Origin: Ignavibacteriales bacterium
Lineage (GTDB): Bacteria > Bacteroidota > Ignavibacteria > Ignavibacteriales > Melioribacteraceae
Assembly (NCBI GenBank): GCA_020059785.1
Contig: JAGVBL010000062.1
Location: 1 to 9,491 of the forward strand
DNA: 9,491 bases
Direction: 5' to 3'
The translations under genes were made by a program, and so were the position numbers. The notes beneath the pieces were generated by a model, which was given only the letters and a program-made list of their open reading frames with translations, ran no database searches and was not told where the DNA came from. Below, piece by piece: positions 1 through 7,452 of the stretch. The stretch's first letter is position 1; each line of letters begins with the position of its first letter.

Positions 1-453
1 ACAAACGAAAATATTAATGGTGCAATTTTAGATCTTCCTGAAATAATTCCTATTACAAAAAAATATGCCGCACAAAATGAACTTACTAAACGTGTTGAAT
101 TTATTGAAGGAGACTACCTGGACTGTTCCTTTGGATACGGTTACGATCTTATACTTCTTTCTGCAATTGTTCACATAAATAGTTTTGAGCAGAATAAAGA
201 ATTAATTGCAAAGTGTGCTGAATCTTTGAATCCGGGAGGTCAAATTATTATCCGTGATTTTATTATGAACGAGGATAGAACCGGTCCGCTTAACGGCGCA
301 TTGTTTTCTCTTAATATGCTTGTCGGTACCGAATGCGGGGATACTTATACTGAAAATGAAATGCGGGAATGGTTTATAAATGCCGGTATTAATAAGGTTA
401 TCCGTAAGGATACCGGTTTCGGCTCCAATATTTTAATAGGAATAAAAAATTAG
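1..453 (+). CDS. SAM-dependent O-methyltransferase, 3' part (5' end outside window)
   Basis: The frame is open from base 1 to the TAG at 451-453, giving 150 residues with no start inside the window. The ATG at 226 is internal, because clear homology lies upstream of it. The visible part is the C-terminal Rossmann half of a class I methyltransferase. ILDLPEI near residue 10 fits the strand ending in the acidic SAM-ribose ligand, followed by a GDYLD segment, then YDLILLSAIVHI and the post-motif LNPGGQIIIRDFIM. This order, and the GDTYTENEMREWFINAGI tail, resemble the Methyltransf_2 family (plant-type and acetylserotonin-like O-methyltransferases, and bacterial CrtF/BchU relatives). The N-terminal dimerisation domain and glycine-rich SAM loop would lie upstream. 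The substrate cannot be named. The gene probably shares a transcript with the lipoprotein gene 29 bp downstream. Confidence is high for methyltransferase and moderate for the O-methyltransferase subfamily. Confidence 0.85.
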   Translation, partial: TNENINGAILDLPEIIPITKKYAAQNELTKRVEFIEGDYLDCSFGYGYDLILLSAIVHINSFEQNKELIAKCAESLNPGGQIIIRDFIMNEDRTGPLNGALFSLNMLVGTECGDTYTENEMREWFINAGINKVIRKDTGFGSNILIGIKN

Positions 454-482
454 ATAATACTTTTTTCCCCGGAACCTTTTAT

Positions 483-1631
483 ATGAATAAAATAATTGCT
501 GTAATATTTATTCTCTTCGTTATTATTTCTTGTAAATCAAAAGAAAATGTTTTTGAAATGCTGGAAGGTAAAATTACTGTTGAAGTTTATCCGGATAATT
601 TAAAACAGGAGAAATTAGCAGAACAAAAAGCGCTTAAGAATATTTTAATTCTTCTCCACAACAGAGTAAGTAAAGAGGCAATAATTAACCATCTTAAAAT
701 CAGTGAAGCCGAATACAGTAATTATATTAATCAGTTATTTATTGAAGGACTTATAAAAAGTTCGGATGGAAAAGAATTTGTTCCGGCATGTATGATTGTA
801 ACAAGCCGGGAAAGAGAGGATATTAAAAAATATGTTAAGCAGTTTAGTAATGATATTGCAAACATAATAATTGAGAAGTATCAAACAGTTAAGGAAAAGT
901 ACCGGCAATTAAATTCCTTTTACAATATTTCTTTCGAGGAATCTTCACTTTTTATGCTTTATAATGTTTTGCTGGATAAATGGCAGAATGAAAACATAGT
1001 TGAGAAATTTTTAAGATCCGATATTCCGATGCGGGGAAGTAATCGGTATTATTTAATGGTTAATCAGGAGGATACACTGCATCAATCGGCAAATAAATTG
1101 TGGCTCGAGAACAAATTTGAAGACTACAACGAATATTATCTGTGCGTATTCGGTAATATTAGCAGAAGGGAAAACTATATTGATATCAAGCGCGAACAAT
1201 TAATTCGTGATTTCGGAATGAGTGAAGTCTCTAATGAAATAGTATTCAAGAAAAAAATTATTGATGACCTGGTAAAATTTATGAGCGGTGAGTTAAAAGC
1301 TGCAAACAGAGAACTAACATTTCCGTTAAATAAATACGGGTTGTTAAATAATAACGAATTAATTCTGCCGGTAATCTCCAAACGCGAAAATGAAATTCTT
1401 ACTAAAATGTCAATTCTTGTCTCAGAAGGATTGATTAATTACTTCGATTCGAAGCGGACGGCTTTTGTAAAAAAGTATTTATCTTCTGTTTATAAAGATG
1501 AAGTAAGTTTTAGAGAATGGACTTTCTGGACCTATAAATTTATAACAGCAGATGCGGCAAATAATCTGTTTGATAAAGGATATATCAAAAAACCTTCCAG
1601 GGAATTATTTTATTATTTGATTCTGAAATAA
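483..1631 (+). CDS. Hypothetical lipoprotein with winged-helix-like segments
   Basis: I do not recognise this 382-aa protein. Residues 1-16 are a short hydrophobic signal peptide ending in a lipobox (IISC, Cys17), so it should be lipidated and exported. The start at 483 places the signal peptide correctly. There is no convincing Shine-Dalgarno site, as is common in Bacteroidota-like genomes. Residues about 46-92 (helix, KEAIINHLKISEAEY, then INQLFIEGLIK) look like a helix-turn-helix with a following wing. A similar pattern (RENEIL, then ILVSEGLINYF and a basic strand) appears at about 300-330. The rest is charged and rich in Lys, Glu, Asn and Tyr, mostly helical, with no enzyme motif I can identify. 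It lies 29 bp after the methyltransferase on the same strand, so co-transcription is likely. The gene ends at a strong hairpin. A lipidated protein is unlikely to bind DNA in the cytoplasm, so any winged helix is probably structural or for protein contact. Confidence 0.8.
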   Translation: MNKIIAVIFILFVIISCKSKENVFEMLEGKITVEVYPDNLKQEKLAEQKALKNILILLHNRVSKEAIINHLKISEAEYSNYINQLFIEGLIKSSDGKEFVPACMIVTSREREDIKKYVKQFSNDIANIIIEKYQTVKEKYRQLNSFYNISFEESSLFMLYNVLLDKWQNENIVEKFLRSDIPMRGSNRYYLMVNQEDTLHQSANKLWLENKFEDYNEYYLCVFGNISRRENYIDIKREQLIRDFGMSEVSNEIVFKKKIIDDLVKFMSGELKAANRELTFPLNKYGLLNNNELILPVISKRENEILTKMSILVSEGLINYFDSKRTAFVKKYLSSVYKDEVSFREWTFWTYKFITADAANNLFDKGYIKKPSRELFYYLILK

Positions 1632-1632
1632 C

Positions 1633-1660
1633 GGCTCCTCAACCAATATTTTGAGGAGTC
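1633..1660. terminator. Hairpin terminator between convergent genes
   Basis: Positions 1633-1642 (ggctcctcaa) pair with 1651-1660 (ttgaggagtc) as a 10-bp stem with one G-U wobble when read on the plus strand. The loop is 8 nt. It begins one base after the lipoprotein stop codon and ends 13 bp before the stop of the convergent thioredoxin gene, the position expected of a bidirectional terminator. The U-tract is poor on both strands: the plus side continues atttattgg, with a real T-run only at 1677-1682. Termination may therefore be partial, or the hairpin may mainly protect 3' ends. The loop bases can also pair with 1664-1670. Confidence 0.65.
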
Positions 1661-1673
1661 ATTTATTGGTCAA

Positions 1674-2192
1674 TTATTTTTTCAATTCTTCTCTTATGAC
1701 TTTTATCATTTCGTAAAACTCCTCTTTAACAAATCCAATCGAGGCCCATTTAATATACCCATCTTTACCAATAACAAAATTTCGCGGGATATATTTGTTT
1801 GCAAAGAGGTTATATACCTTTGCTTCCTTATCAACATAAACCGGAAATGAATAATCATTCTTATCAATAAATTTCTTTACCGTATCTGTTTCTTCGCCTC
1901 TCGAAATTGCCATAACCACGAAATCTTTTCCCTTAATAGAATCATATATATCCTTTTGAAGGAGAGGAAATTCTGCACGGCACGGAGGGCACCAGGTTGC
2001 CCAGAAATTTATAAGTGTAACTTTTCCTTTTAATTGATCCGACGAAATCCACTCGCCAGATAGTGATTGTGCTTTGAACGAAGGAGATTTCTCACCTTTA
2101 TTTTTTAATGTAGAAGTGGCGGCATCGTCCTGGGCAGCAATAAATGATGTTCCGAATAATATTATTACAAAGAATAATTTGAAGTATTTCAT
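1674..2192 (-). CDS. TlpA/ResA-like periplasmic thiol-disulfide oxidoreductase
   Basis: A 172-aa thioredoxin-fold protein of the AhpC/TSA-Redoxin (TlpA/ResA) type. Residues about 1-21 are a signal peptide (MKYFK, hydrophobic core, then IAAQDD with a likely cleavage near AA/Q), so it acts in the periplasm. No lipobox is present. The active site is NFWATWCPPCRAEF with cysteines at 68 and 71. The cis-proline loop is YIPRNFVI (Pro136). Relatives reduce disulfides in apocytochromes c or other exported proteins, but the target here is unknown. A TTG start at 2207 would add five residues (MCGTK) in front of the signal peptide. I prefer the ATG at 2192, which gives a standard signal peptide and has a GGAA a few bases upstream. 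The gene follows the histidine kinase on the same strand after a 63-bp gap and is probably the last gene of that operon. Family assignment is firm and the specific role is open. Confidence 0.9.
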   Translation of the reverse strand: MKYFKLFFVIILFGTSFIAAQDDAATSTLKNKGEKSPSFKAQSLSGEWISSDQLKGKVTLINFWATWCPPCRAEFPLLQKDIYDSIKGKDFVVMAISRGEETDTVKKFIDKNDYSFPVYVDKEAKVYNLFANKYIPRNFVIGKDGYIKWASIGFVKEEFYEMIKVIREELKK

Positions 2193-2255
2193 TTTAGTTC
2201 CACACAATATTTATTAAACAGTTTTATTCAATAATAGATTTTTTACCGGTTTACT

Positions 2256-4805
2256 TTATGCTGCTTTCTTAAGAAAAGTAACTCTGAATATTGATCCTTT
2301 CCCTTTCTGACTCGTTACTTTTATTTCTGCATTATTGAGATCGCAGTATTTTTTAACTAGAGCTAATCCTAAACCATTTCCTTCAAAATTTCTTGTATAA
2401 CCTTTTTCCTCTTTTGTAAAAGGAGTAAAGAGCATTTTCATATATTCTTCGGAAATACCGATTCCGGTATCTATCACATCAACATAAACATTATTGCGCG
2501 GATCTTTATTAAGATTAATTTCAACCTTACCGGTACTGGTAAACTTAACTGCGTTATCAATTAGATGATAAAAAATTTGATTTACCGAATACTCGTCCGC
2601 CAAAACCTTTGTATTATCAATGTTATTAACAATATTAAATGCAATTCTCTTTTGTTTTGCAACCAGCTGATAATTTTGAAATTGTTTCTGGATAATATCT
2701 GTGTTAAGATCTATTTCCTTTGCATTAAAATTATAATTACCGGTTTGCAGTTCGGACATGTTGATAATAAGTTCAATTGTTCTCATAATCCGTTTGCCTT
2801 CTTCATCAATAACATCAAATCCTTTCTTAAGCTCTTCGTCTACCTGTTCCTGTAGTTCGTCTTTCATCATACTTGTAAAACTCAATATAACATTTAACGG
2901 AGTTCTAATTTCGTGGGACATTTGAGCAAGGAATTCTGACTTGAGCCGATCGGACTGTTCTGCACGTTCCTTAGCACTAATTAATTGTTCTTCTGCAATT
3001 TTTTTGTCGGTTATATCTTCTACGGTTCCTTCGTAGAATACGGGTCTATCGTCTTCATCTTTTACAACACGCGCACTTTCTCTTACGTAAATAATAGTTC
3101 CGTCTTTTTTCTTCCATCTCGATTCAAAACCGAAAACCTTGTTCTTAAGATTTAATTCCTTTGTAAATATTGCCCTTGTGTTTGGTTCTGCGTAAGAGTC
3201 TTTTGCATCAAGATTGGATAATTCTGTAAATGTGTCGTATCCAAGAATTCTTTGCAAGGTTGGATTTGCCATTAAGATTTTACCTGAAAGCGATGTGCGG
3301 TAAATACCAACGGTTGCATTTTCGTACAAACCACGGAAGCGGAATTCGCTTTCGCGAAGAGCATCTTCGGATTTTTTACGCTCTGTAATATCCTGAATGA
3401 TAGCAACAAAATAGATTATTTGATTTTCGGAACTGCGGATTGGCGTAATTGTCATTTCCTGAAAATAAGTAGAGCCGTCTTTCTTTTTGTTTATCATTTC
3501 GCCGCGCCAAATTTCGCCGCTCTTAATTGTATCCCATAAATGTTCAAAGAAGGTTATATCGTGGAAATCGGATTTAAATACGTTCATTTTGTTTTCGGAA
3601 AAATCATTTTTGGAATAACCAGAAATGTTCCAGAATGCGCTGTTTGCCCAGATTAAATTTGTATTCTTGTCCGTTATAACAATTCCATTAGCAGCCGCTT
3701 CAAGTGCATTACTCTGAAGTTGCAACTGGTCCTCAATAATTTTTTGTTCGGTTATATCAGTAATAAATCCTTCGAGAGCAATTAACTCATCTTCTTCGGA
3801 AAAAATTCCTATTCCTTCTTCCCAGACCCACTTTTCATATCCGGAGGAAGTTGTAATTCTATAAACCAGTTGAAAAGATTTTCGCTGTTCAACCGATTTT
3901 TGAATCTGATCCCAAATTTTAATTTTATCCTGTGGATGTATTAAACTGTTGTAAGAAGTAACCAGATTATTTATTAGTTCATTCGGTTTATAGCCGGTTA
4001 TTTGATATGACTTATCGCTTACAAATTCCATTGTCCATTCCGAATCAACTTTGCACCTGTAAACCATTCCGGGCAGATTTTGTATTAATGTCGTAAGCTG
4101 TCTTTGGGTTTCTTGCAGAGCTTCTTCAACTCGTGTTTTCTTGTGAAGACCCTTTTCTAATGTAATGGTAGCGCTTTCAATCTGTTTGATAAAAGAAGAA
4201 CGTTGCTTTTCGTATCTGTAAAAAATAAATGAGGAAACAAAGGGAAGTAGAACGCAAAAACCAATCAAACCGAATAGAGTAATTCTGAAAACTTTTATTT
4301 CGGAATCGAGTAGCATGCGTAAGTCCAGTTCAATCTCATCTGTAATTGAAACAATAGTATTAAATAATGATTCTGCTTCCGGACTGGTTTTTAATTTATT
4401 TTTAAGCAACAAACTTGTCGCTCCACGGTAGTTTAATAAAGCTCCCTGGAGTTTTTGAACGCTATTCTGTATTTCAATTTTATGAAGCGGTAATGCAATA
4501 AAAGAAAATGGATCTTTCTCTTCAAAAAGTTTACCGGCATAAAGTTCGGCTAAACTTAAGTGTTCCCAGGCATTTATTATGAAAGTATTGGAAGTGTCAG
4601 AGGCACTTTTTAAGAATTCAAATTTTGCATTGGCCACACTAAGTTTAACTTTAACTGCCGAATCCATAAGATTACTGAAAATAAAATTTATTCTGAAACC
4701 AAGAAGAAGAACATAAAGAACTGCAATAGAAACTATTACTCCGGCGGTGAGAATAAAAAAGTAAACTCCCTTACCGGATCGATGAATTTTCTGTCGATGA
4801 TTCAT
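2256..4805 (-). CDS. Membrane sensor histidine kinase with three PAS domains
   Basis: This 849-aa kinase autophosphorylates on His and would pass phosphate to a response regulator. None is encoded in this window and it has no receiver domain, so it is an orphan here. Order: TM1 about 17-37; a helical extracytoplasmic region about 38-172; TM2 about 173-196; a coiled linker to about 236; PAS1 about 238-353; PAS2 about 365-475; PAS3 about 485-601, each ending in a PAC-type DITEQK, DITERK or DITDKK; HisKA with SHEIRTPLN (phospho-acceptor His631); and HATPase_c with the N box DNAVKF (Asn751), DTGIGIS (Asp779) and GNGLGLALVKKY (from Gly809). No HAMP is evident. The PAS domains lack the LOV cysteine motif NCRFLQ. 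The start gives a basic tail before TM1, preceded by an A-rich agaaaag that may act as a weak ribosome site. It follows the amylase-family gene by 18 bp, so it is very likely co-transcribed. The ligand cannot be deduced. Confidence 0.95.
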   Translation of the reverse strand: MNHRQKIHRSGKGVYFFILTAGVIVSIAVLYVLLLGFRINFIFSNLMDSAVKVKLSVANAKFEFLKSASDTSNTFIINAWEHLSLAELYAGKLFEEKDPFSFIALPLHKIEIQNSVQKLQGALLNYRGATSLLLKNKLKTSPEAESLFNTIVSITDEIELDLRMLLDSEIKVFRITLFGLIGFCVLLPFVSSFIFYRYEKQRSSFIKQIESATITLEKGLHKKTRVEEALQETQRQLTTLIQNLPGMVYRCKVDSEWTMEFVSDKSYQITGYKPNELINNLVTSYNSLIHPQDKIKIWDQIQKSVEQRKSFQLVYRITTSSGYEKWVWEEGIGIFSEEDELIALEGFITDITEQKIIEDQLQLQSNALEAAANGIVITDKNTNLIWANSAFWNISGYSKNDFSENKMNVFKSDFHDITFFEHLWDTIKSGEIWRGEMINKKKDGSTYFQEMTITPIRSSENQIIYFVAIIQDITERKKSEDALRESEFRFRGLYENATVGIYRTSLSGKILMANPTLQRILGYDTFTELSNLDAKDSYAEPNTRAIFTKELNLKNKVFGFESRWKKKDGTIIYVRESARVVKDEDDRPVFYEGTVEDITDKKIAEEQLISAKERAEQSDRLKSEFLAQMSHEIRTPLNVILSFTSMMKDELQEQVDEELKKGFDVIDEEGKRIMRTIELIINMSELQTGNYNFNAKEIDLNTDIIQKQFQNYQLVAKQKRIAFNIVNNIDNTKVLADEYSVNQIFYHLIDNAVKFTSTGKVEINLNKDPRNNVYVDVIDTGIGISEEYMKMLFTPFTKEEKGYTRNFEGNGLGLALVKKYCDLNNAEIKVTSQKGKGSIFRVTFLKKAA

Positions 4806-4823
4806 CTTTTCTGATTCTTTTTT

Positions 4824-6179
4824 CTATCTGTATAGTATAGTGTTTGCTAATGGTTCTAAAATTAAAGAAAAGTTCTCATTAATTGTTGTGATTTTGCCCG
4901 CCCACAAATCTTTATATTCACCTTTCAAGTCGTTAGAATTTAGCTGAACAGTTTTTTTATTTTCAGATAGATTAAACAAAGCGATCACTTTGTTGTTCTC
5001 CTTTTGACGGACAAAAGCAAAAATAGAAGGATCCCCGGTATCGATCTTAATTAATTCGCCGCCAAATGGTCCATTCCAAAGGGCTTTATTTTCTTTTTTA
5101 AGCTCGAAAAGTTTAGTGTAAATAGATCGATACTCGCTCTCTTTCCATTGGATAGGGTCTCTTTCGAAAAACAAAAGACGCTTGTTCAAACCGCCTTCCA
5201 TACCCGAATAAACCAGAGGCATTCCGGGAACGACACACGACATTACCGCAAATTGTTTGGATAATTTTCCAAATCTTTCCTGGTCGGTTCCATTCCAGGA
5301 ATTTTCATCGTGATTGGTAGTAAATACCATTCTATAAGCATCACGCGGGTAAATAGTTTTTTCCTCCTCAAATAATTTGTACAGGTCATCTGCATTCTTT
5401 TTTCCCGAGGCAATATCAACAAATAAATCTTTGAGTTGCCAATTATATGTCATATCGAATGCTTCATGTAATTCCGGTTCGTGTGCTTCTGCAAGCATAA
5501 ATAGTTTTTTATTTATTTCTAATTGAGGACGTAGCCACTTCCAGAATTCTAAAGGGACCATAGCTGCAACATCGCAACGGAAACCGTCAATATTGCATTC
5601 ATCAACCCAGAATTTCATTGCATCACGCATGTAATTCCACAACTCTTTATTATCATAATTAAGATCTATTACATCGCTCCAATCAAACGGCGATACATAA
5701 TTTCCATTTTTATCTTTTGTGTAAAACTCAGGATGAGTCTCTGTCCAAACATTATCCCATGCAGTATGATTTGCCACCCAATCAATAATAATATACATAC
5801 CCAAACTGTGTGCTTCATTTACAAGATTCTTAAAATCCTCCAGCGTACCAAATTCCGGATTAATCTCTTTATAGTTTTGAACAGAGTAATAACTTCCCAG
5901 GGTGCCTTTCCGGTTTTTAACTCCTATCGGATGGATTGGCATAAACCACAGTATATCAACACCCATCTCTTTTAACTTTGGAAGATGATCACGGAAAGCT
6001 TTAAATGTTCCTTCGTTTGTAAATTGGCGGGTGTTCACTTCGTAGATTGTAGAATTGTAGCTCCACTCCGGAGCTTTTAAAGAATTAAAGCCTTCTGTGT
6101 TTTTAGAATTTTTACAACCGGTAAAAAGGATTGTTGTTATAAGAAGCGCGGAAAAAAATCGGGTTATATAGTTTACCAT
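4824..6179 (-). CDS. GH13 alpha-amylase family lipoprotein
   Basis: A 451-aa glycoside hydrolase acting on alpha-glucans. A signal peptide ends in the lipobox LFTGC (Cys22), so it is a lipoprotein of the periplasm or outer membrane. The four GH13 conserved regions are present: DWVANH (Asp133 to His138); GFRCDVA with Arg201 and the nucleophile Asp203; LAEAHEPE with the acid/base Glu231; and TTNHDE with His290-Asp291 as the transition-state stabiliser. All catalytic residues are therefore intact. SDVIDLNYDN at about 168-177 and PGMPLVYSGMEGG at about 318-330 are also typical. Residues about 375-451 fit the C-terminal beta domain. At about 430 aa after processing it is a compact, single-catalytic-domain enzyme with no carbohydrate-binding module. 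Exact specificity (alpha-amylase, neopullulanase-like, maltogenic) is not decided by the sequence alone. It is first in a likely operon with the histidine kinase and thioredoxin genes. No SusC/SusD partner is visible here. Confidence 0.93.
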   Translation of the reverse strand: MVNYITRFFSALLITTILFTGCKNSKNTEGFNSLKAPEWSYNSTIYEVNTRQFTNEGTFKAFRDHLPKLKEMGVDILWFMPIHPIGVKNRKGTLGSYYSVQNYKEINPEFGTLEDFKNLVNEAHSLGMYIIIDWVANHTAWDNVWTETHPEFYTKDKNGNYVSPFDWSDVIDLNYDNKELWNYMRDAMKFWVDECNIDGFRCDVAAMVPLEFWKWLRPQLEINKKLFMLAEAHEPELHEAFDMTYNWQLKDLFVDIASGKKNADDLYKLFEEEKTIYPRDAYRMVFTTNHDENSWNGTDQERFGKLSKQFAVMSCVVPGMPLVYSGMEGGLNKRLLFFERDPIQWKESEYRSIYTKLFELKKENKALWNGPFGGELIKIDTGDPSIFAFVRQKENNKVIALFNLSENKKTVQLNSNDLKGEYKDLWAGKITTINENFSLILEPLANTILYR

Positions 6180-6296
6180 AACTAAATACTCACGCTATTT
6201 ATTGGAAGTGGTTTATTGGGTATTTAATTTAAGAAAATTAAATGTTAGAAAAATCTCATTTTTTGATTATTTTCACACAACAAACTAAACATACCT
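6180..6296. promoter_or_regulatory. Divergent intergenic region with AT-rich palindrome
   Basis: These 117 bp separate the amylase-family operon (leftward) from the AI-2E family gene (rightward), so promoters for both should lie here. A perfect 9-bp inverted repeat, atttaattt at 6222-6230 and aaattaaat at 6235-6243 with a 4-bp spacer, sits near the centre and could be an operator. Being pure A/T, it could also be chance. For the rightward gene, TTGGAA (6202-6207) and TAATTT (6225-6230) at 17-bp spacing form a weak sigma-70-like pair. No clean Bacteroidota TTG/TAnnTTTG promoter was found. The rightward start lacks a Shine-Dalgarno sequence. Confidence 0.35.
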
Positions 6297-7442
6297 ATGA
6301 AGAAATTAGGAACAGATCCGGTAATTAAATTTTTTATTTCGGCAATTGGATTAATAGTAATACTTTTTGTGTTGAAGGAACTACAACACATTTTTCTTCC
6401 GCTTGTTATAGCATACTTTTTATTTTTCCTTTTTGAACCGCTTAATAAACTTCTTGCTAAGATAAAAATTCCGCATGGTATCGCTATTGTTTTAGATATT
6501 TTGGTTTCGATTGTATTTATAGGCGGAGCATCAAAAATTGTTATTGACGCATTTGTTCAATTCGGTCAAAAATTACCGATAATCGAAATTAAGCTGAATC
6601 ATCTTGTAAGTAATACTGCCCGATCGTTTGGTCTGGAAGATGAATCATTAATAAATTTTAAAATTTCCAGTGTGTTAGAAAGTTTTGATTATGGAGGATT
6701 AGCCGGGGGAATTTTCTCGTCAACCCTCGAAGTGGTTACATACGTCTTCTTAATTCTTTTCTTCTTTATTTTTATAAGTAGTGGTCACGAAAAAATTGTT
6801 GAAGCAATTAGAGTGCGATACGTTGAAAAGGGAGTTAAATCCTCAATAAAAAAAATTAAGAAAGAACTTCAGATGAAGGAGGAACTTGATAAAGAACATC
6901 ATCATACAATTGATGAAGATCTTGAAACGATGACGATTCAAAGAGAAACAAAACTTCAAAGAACATTTAAGGATATTACAGAAAAAGTTCAGAAATATAT
7001 TTTTACGAAGTTTATGATTAGTTTACTTCTCGGCGTAATTGTTGGAGTTGTAACATGGTCTTTTGGTATAGAGTTTTTTATTGTCTGGGCTGTTCTTTCT
7101 TTGCTTCTAAACTTTATACCAAATATCGGTTCTGTTATAGCAGTATTATTAGTTTCGCTTATGACGTTGATTCAATACGAATCGATAGGATATACAATGC
7201 TTGTATTGGCCACATTAATTCTTATTCAGAATGTAATTGGCAACATATTAGAGCCGAAGATATTTGGTGACCGGCTTGGATTGAATCCATTAGTAATACT
7301 GTTCTCCCTGATGCTCTGGGGTTATATATGGGGAATAATCGGAATGTTTCTTTCTGTTCCTCTTACCGCAGTAATAAAGATTGTAGTCTTAAATTCCTCA
7401 TCAAAGAATATGAGATTTTTTGCCAATATAATGAGTAATTAG
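6297..7442 (+). CDS. AI-2E family (PerM/YdiK-like) membrane transporter
   Basis: A 381-aa polytopic membrane protein of the AI-2E transporter family (PF01594). Family members have been linked to autoinducer-2 export (TqsA), Na+/H+ antiport or general permease roles, and the substrate here is unknown. Hydrophobic segments lie at about 11-28, 30-47, 60-80, 138-162, 238-256, 258-295 (probably two), 300-316 and 330-365. The signatures are LNFIPNIG (271-278), NILEPKIFGDRLGLNP (316-331) and WGIIGMFLSVPLTAVIK (345-361), all in their usual C-terminal order. Unusually, the charged segment between about 176 and 235 is long and highly polar, with KKIKKE, a HHH at 201-203 and an acidic stretch, longer than the short loop I expect in the family. 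The start is the first ATG before TM1. The gene is convergent with the aspartase gene, with only 10 bp between stop codons and no clear terminator. Confidence 0.9.
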   Translation: MKKLGTDPVIKFFISAIGLIVILFVLKELQHIFLPLVIAYFLFFLFEPLNKLLAKIKIPHGIAIVLDILVSIVFIGGASKIVIDAFVQFGQKLPIIEIKLNHLVSNTARSFGLEDESLINFKISSVLESFDYGGLAGGIFSSTLEVVTYVFLILFFFIFISSGHEKIVEAIRVRYVEKGVKSSIKKIKKELQMKEELDKEHHHTIDEDLETMTIQRETKLQRTFKDITEKVQKYIFTKFMISLLLGVIVGVVTWSFGIEFFIVWAVLSLLLNFIPNIGSVIAVLLVSLMTLIQYESIGYTMLVLATLILIQNVIGNILEPKIFGDRLGLNPLVILFSLMLWGYIWGIIGMFLSVPLTAVIKIVVLNSSSKNMRFFANIMSN

Positions 7443-7452
7443 ACGCTAAAAT

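Noticed and set aside
226..453. Separate small 75-aa gene starting at the ATG at 226
   Set aside because: The same frame is open from base 1 and encodes recognisable methyltransferase sequence upstream, so the ATG is internal.
2193..2207. TTG start adding MCGTK to the thioredoxin-fold protein
   Set aside because: The ATG at 2192 gives a normal signal peptide beginning MKYFK. The extension would put a Cys and extra residues before it with no ribosome-site support.
2565..2855. 96-aa plus-strand open frame inside the histidine kinase gene
   Set aside because: It lies opposite the HisKA/HATPase region, is low in complexity (rich in Ile, Leu and Asn), and has no family resemblance, so it is a shadow of the kinase coding sequence.
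3367..3711. PAS2 of the kinase as a LOV (blue-light) domain
   Set aside because: The flavin-binding NCRFLQ-type cysteine motif is absent; the corresponding region has no cysteine.
5733..5975. 80-aa plus-strand open frame inside the amylase gene
   Set aside because: It is antisense to conserved GH13 regions with no independent coding signal.
7055..7270. 71-aa open frame in another frame within the AI-2E gene
   Set aside because: It overlaps conserved family motifs of the real gene and has no supporting ribosome site or homology.
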